Shown here piece after piece: positions 56,896 to 58,976 of a DNA stretch of 58,976 bases. The translations under genes were made by a program, and so were the position numbers. The notes beneath the pieces are model-generated. The model was given only the letters and a program-made list of their open reading frames with translations, was not told the DNA's origin and ran no database searches. Origin of the DNA: Patescibacteria group bacterium UBA2211 (GTDB lineage Bacteria; Patescibacteriota; Minisyncoccia; Minisyncoccales; Minisyncoccaceae). The stretch is taken from contig DCUP01000011.1 in the NCBI GenBank assembly GCA_002327845.1, forward strand, positions 21,892-80,867. Direction: 5' to 3'. Position 1 is the stretch's first letter, and each line of letters starts with the position of its first letter.

Positions 56896-58976
56896 CTATT
56901 TAATATTAAAGTACTTGCTTCTTTCAATTTTATTTTCTGCCTCTCTTTCAGCTAAGCATTGTCTTTCTTTTTTTCTTTCGATTAAAAGATAGATTACAAT
57001 AATACATAGAATTATGAATAACAATAATAGTAATCCAGCCCAGAATCTTAGGTCAAGCAAAGAAATTAATCCTGCTTTTGTTTCAACGCTTCTAATAACA
57101 TCCACAATCATAGTTTTATTAACTGTTGTGTTATTTTTAGCAGAAACATCAACTGTGCTGACTAATTCATTAGAACCATAGCTAAAGTTTTCTTTTTCAT
57201 CAATCGTTCCTTTAAAAGTAACGATTTTTGATTGTCCTAAAGTTATTGTTCCTAAATTAATAATACCAGATAATGAGTCACCACATGATGAACTATCATT
57301 AACTCTGATGTCTCTAATAGAGCTGATTCTGTCTGAAATAATAGCTCTTAACGTGACATTTTCTAATGACTTTTCCCCAGTTGGAGTAATTATAATCTTA
57401 AATTCTACTTCATCGCTAGGGTTTGCAGTAATTGAATTCTGCCATGCAATTCCATTTTGAGTAATGTCACGAATAAATGTTTCAACTGAAATTCCTGTTT
57501 CTACTTTAATTGGAGTAACAATTGGTGGGACGTATCCTCCTGTTGTGTATGCTCTTGCATATTGGCTTTCAGAATATGAATACATTCCTTCATCACAAGC
57601 AACTGACCATGCTCTATAGTAATACCAAACATTATTGCTTACATTTCTATCAATAACAGATGATCCTGTTCCGAAGTAAACAACGGTACCGTCTGCAGAA
57701 TTAGTTGGATAGCTTCTTGCTTTTCTTGTAATTATTGTGTAGCAAGATGCTTCACCTCTATTCCAATTTAATGAAATTTGATTACTTCCAGCAGCAACAG
57801 CACTAAATCCTGTTGTGGCATCTGGTTTGGTCATAAAGACAACATCTTGTCCTGTTACATTTTCTGTTCCATTTGAAGCTTCAGCTCTGTAGTGATAAGC
57901 CTTTCCTTTCTCTAGTCCAGAAATGTAATAGCTAAATGTCTGTCCAGAAGTCTTGTTTGTAATCCAAGATGTAGTATTGCTGTATGAAGAAAGTCTTCCC
58001 CAGCTAAATCTTACTGATGCGTATTGACCACCATTATTATTTAAAATTCCTTTTAAGGTTGCAGAGTTAGTGTCAACAGTAGGAGTAGTAGTTGTAACTG
58101 ATAAACCACCCACATAACTTGAACCAATATTTCTGACTACAATATTTACTGTATCAGAATTTCTATTTCCACGACTATCTGTAACAAACAAAGTACAAGT
58201 ATATGTTGTGTCAACGCTTACTGATGGAGCGTAATAAGTAGGATTTAATGAGTTTGAATTAGACAAACTTCCACCATTACAAGTCCAATATTGACTTGAA
58301 ATATATCCAAGTTGACTGTATGCATATCCGTTCAATGTTGTTGATTGGTTTTCTTGAATATCTTTATTTGAACCAGCATCAACTGTTAAATTGCCATAAT
58401 TATAACTATTGTCTATTACTGTAATATTTACAGTATCGCTACTAGTATAACCCTTGTAGTCTCTAACAGTTAAAGTACAAGTATATGTTGTGGTCGAACT
58501 AACTGAAGGAGCGTAATAAGTAGAAGTTAAAGAATTATAATTAGATAAGCTTCCACCATTACATGACCATGAATAAGTCATTGAATCACCCTGAGGATCA
58601 TATGCAGAACCTGATAAGTTAACAGAAGATTCTTCGTTAACACTCAAGCTTGAACCAGCGTCAACTACTGGATTCTCATTATCATAATTAGCATTTATTA
58701 CTGTTATATATACAGTATCGCTACCTGTGTATCCTTTGCTATCTGTAGCAGTTAATGTACAGCTATATGTTGTAGTTGAACTAACTGAAGGAGCGTAATA
58801 AGTTGTATATAAGAAATTATAATTAGATAAGCTGCCATTGGTACATGACCATGAATAAGTCATTGCGTCACCATCAGGATCGTTTGCGGAACCTGATAAG
58901 TTAACAGAAGATCCTTCATTAACACTTAAACTTGAACCAGCGTCAACTATCGGACTTTGGTTGGTAGCAACATTCT
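56896..58976 (-). CDS. Surface protein with tandem Ig/PKD-like repeats, C-terminal membrane anchor (partial)
   Basis: Reading continues unbroken to the window edge (at least 693 codons), so the start is missing. From the edge: three or more repeats of about 94 residues (VDAGSSLSVNE..., YSWSC, YYAPSVSSTTTYTCTL), a weaker repeat, two fibronectin-III-like domains (GLEKGKAYHYRAEASNG), a DUF11-like adhesive domain (LENVTLRAIISD), then one membrane helix (LLLLLFIILCIIVIYLLI) and a basic/acidic cytoplasmic tail. It is probably a cell-surface stalk or adhesin; two Cys per repeat may form disulfides. Confidence 0.87.
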   Translation of the reverse strand, partial: NVATNQSPIVDAGSSLSVNEGSSVNLSGSANDPDGDAMTYSWSCTNGSLSNYNFLYTTYYAPSVSSTTTYSCTLTATDSKGYTGSDTVYITVINANYDNENPVVDAGSSLSVNEESSVNLSGSAYDPQGDSMTYSWSCNGGSLSNYNSLTSTYYAPSVSSTTTYTCTLTVRDYKGYTSSDTVNITVIDNSYNYGNLTVDAGSNKDIQENQSTTLNGYAYSQLGYISSQYWTCNGGSLSNSNSLNPTYYAPSVSVDTTYTCTLFVTDSRGNRNSDTVNIVVRNIGSSYVGGLSVTTTTPTVDTNSATLKGILNNNGGQYASVRFSWGRLSSYSNTTSWITNKTSGQTFSYYISGLEKGKAYHYRAEASNGTENVTGQDVVFMTKPDATTGFSAVAAGSNQISLNWNRGEASCYTIITRKARSYPTNSADGTVVYFGTGSSVIDRNVSNNVWYYYRAWSVACDEGMYSYSESQYARAYTTGGYVPPIVTPIKVETGISVETFIRDITQNGIAWQNSITANPSDEVEFKIIITPTGEKSLENVTLRAIISDRISSIRDIRVNDSSSCGDSLSGIINLGTITLGQSKIVTFKGTIDEKENFSYGSNELVSTVDVSAKNNTTVNKTMIVDVIRSVETKAGLISLLDLRFWAGLLLLLFIILCIIVIYLLIERKKERQCLAEREAENKIERSKYFNIK
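58489..58954. repeat. Tandem 282-bp DNA repeats within the surface protein gene
   Basis: The blocks 58489-58672 and 58771-58954 are near-identical, offset by 282 bp (for example CTAACTGAAGGAGCGTAATA and ACCTGATAAGTTAACAGAAG in both). A third, more diverged copy precedes them. Confidence 0.8.

Overview
The window looks like a piece of the chromosome of a Candidate Phyla Radiation (Patescibacteria, Parcubacteria-like) bacterium. The sequence is A+T-rich and tightly packed, with many 1-4 nt gene overlaps. It encodes a bacterial ribosomal protein, NusG/SecE and a wall-synthesis set, alongside many small proteins of unknown function. It also has an indirect amidation route (GatABC with a short, archaeal-type AspRS) and a MurL-type glutamate epimerase. 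UGA is used as a stop in several core genes (tmk, gatC, gatA, mraY, rlmN), so the genetic code is standard. Assignment below the CPR level is not possible from this window.

Layout. 1-5,050: one minus-strand operon, secE-nusG-rplK-dcd-tmk-deoC-gatB, plus two tiny membrane genes. 5,060-9,100: gyrB, tRNAs His, Arg, Asp and Met plus an aberrant Met-like tRNA, a secreted Gln-rich protein and small unknowns. 9,600-15,300: gatC-gatA, gltX, murG. 15,300-30,560: a wall-building region (murC, dacA-like, mraY, murL, murD, ftsW) mixed with aspS, two two-component loci, a methyltransferase and thpR. 31,000-36,100: a PHP phosphoesterase, inositol-phosphate synthase with a CDP-alcohol phosphatidyltransferase and two PadR-like regulators, and efp. 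36,100-46,996: ferredoxin:thioredoxin reductase/thioredoxin, exonuclease VII, nucleases, pyrH, rlmN-rmuC and a U32 peptidase. 47,000-51,300: an acquired-looking block with a processive glycosyltransferase and sugar-nucleotide dehydrogenase pair, purC and an unknown gene. 51,360-58,976: obgE, rarA, a pilin-LamG fusion, valS and a large Ig-repeat surface protein running off the window.

Two kinds of DNA are interleaved. Core genes are A+T-rich, in operons, and often have promoters whose -10 box ends only 6-8 nt before the start codon (leaderless mRNA). About a dozen accessory genes look more G+C-rich and are mostly of unknown function. Each typically has its own near-consensus promoter, often a clear Shine-Dalgarno with a GTG or TTG start, and its own hairpin terminator. 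They sit as self-contained cassettes between core operons.

The most notable items are: a two-gene polysaccharide-like module flanked by imperfect ~70-bp direct repeats that copy the promoter and first codons of the neighbouring U32 gene; a HAD phosphatase with all four motifs intact but split by one in-frame UGA; murL inside the mraY-murD cluster, implying that D-glutamate is made at the UDP-MurNAc-dipeptide stage; a structurally aberrant CAU tRNA; and an inositol-lipid locus with a perfect operator palindrome.
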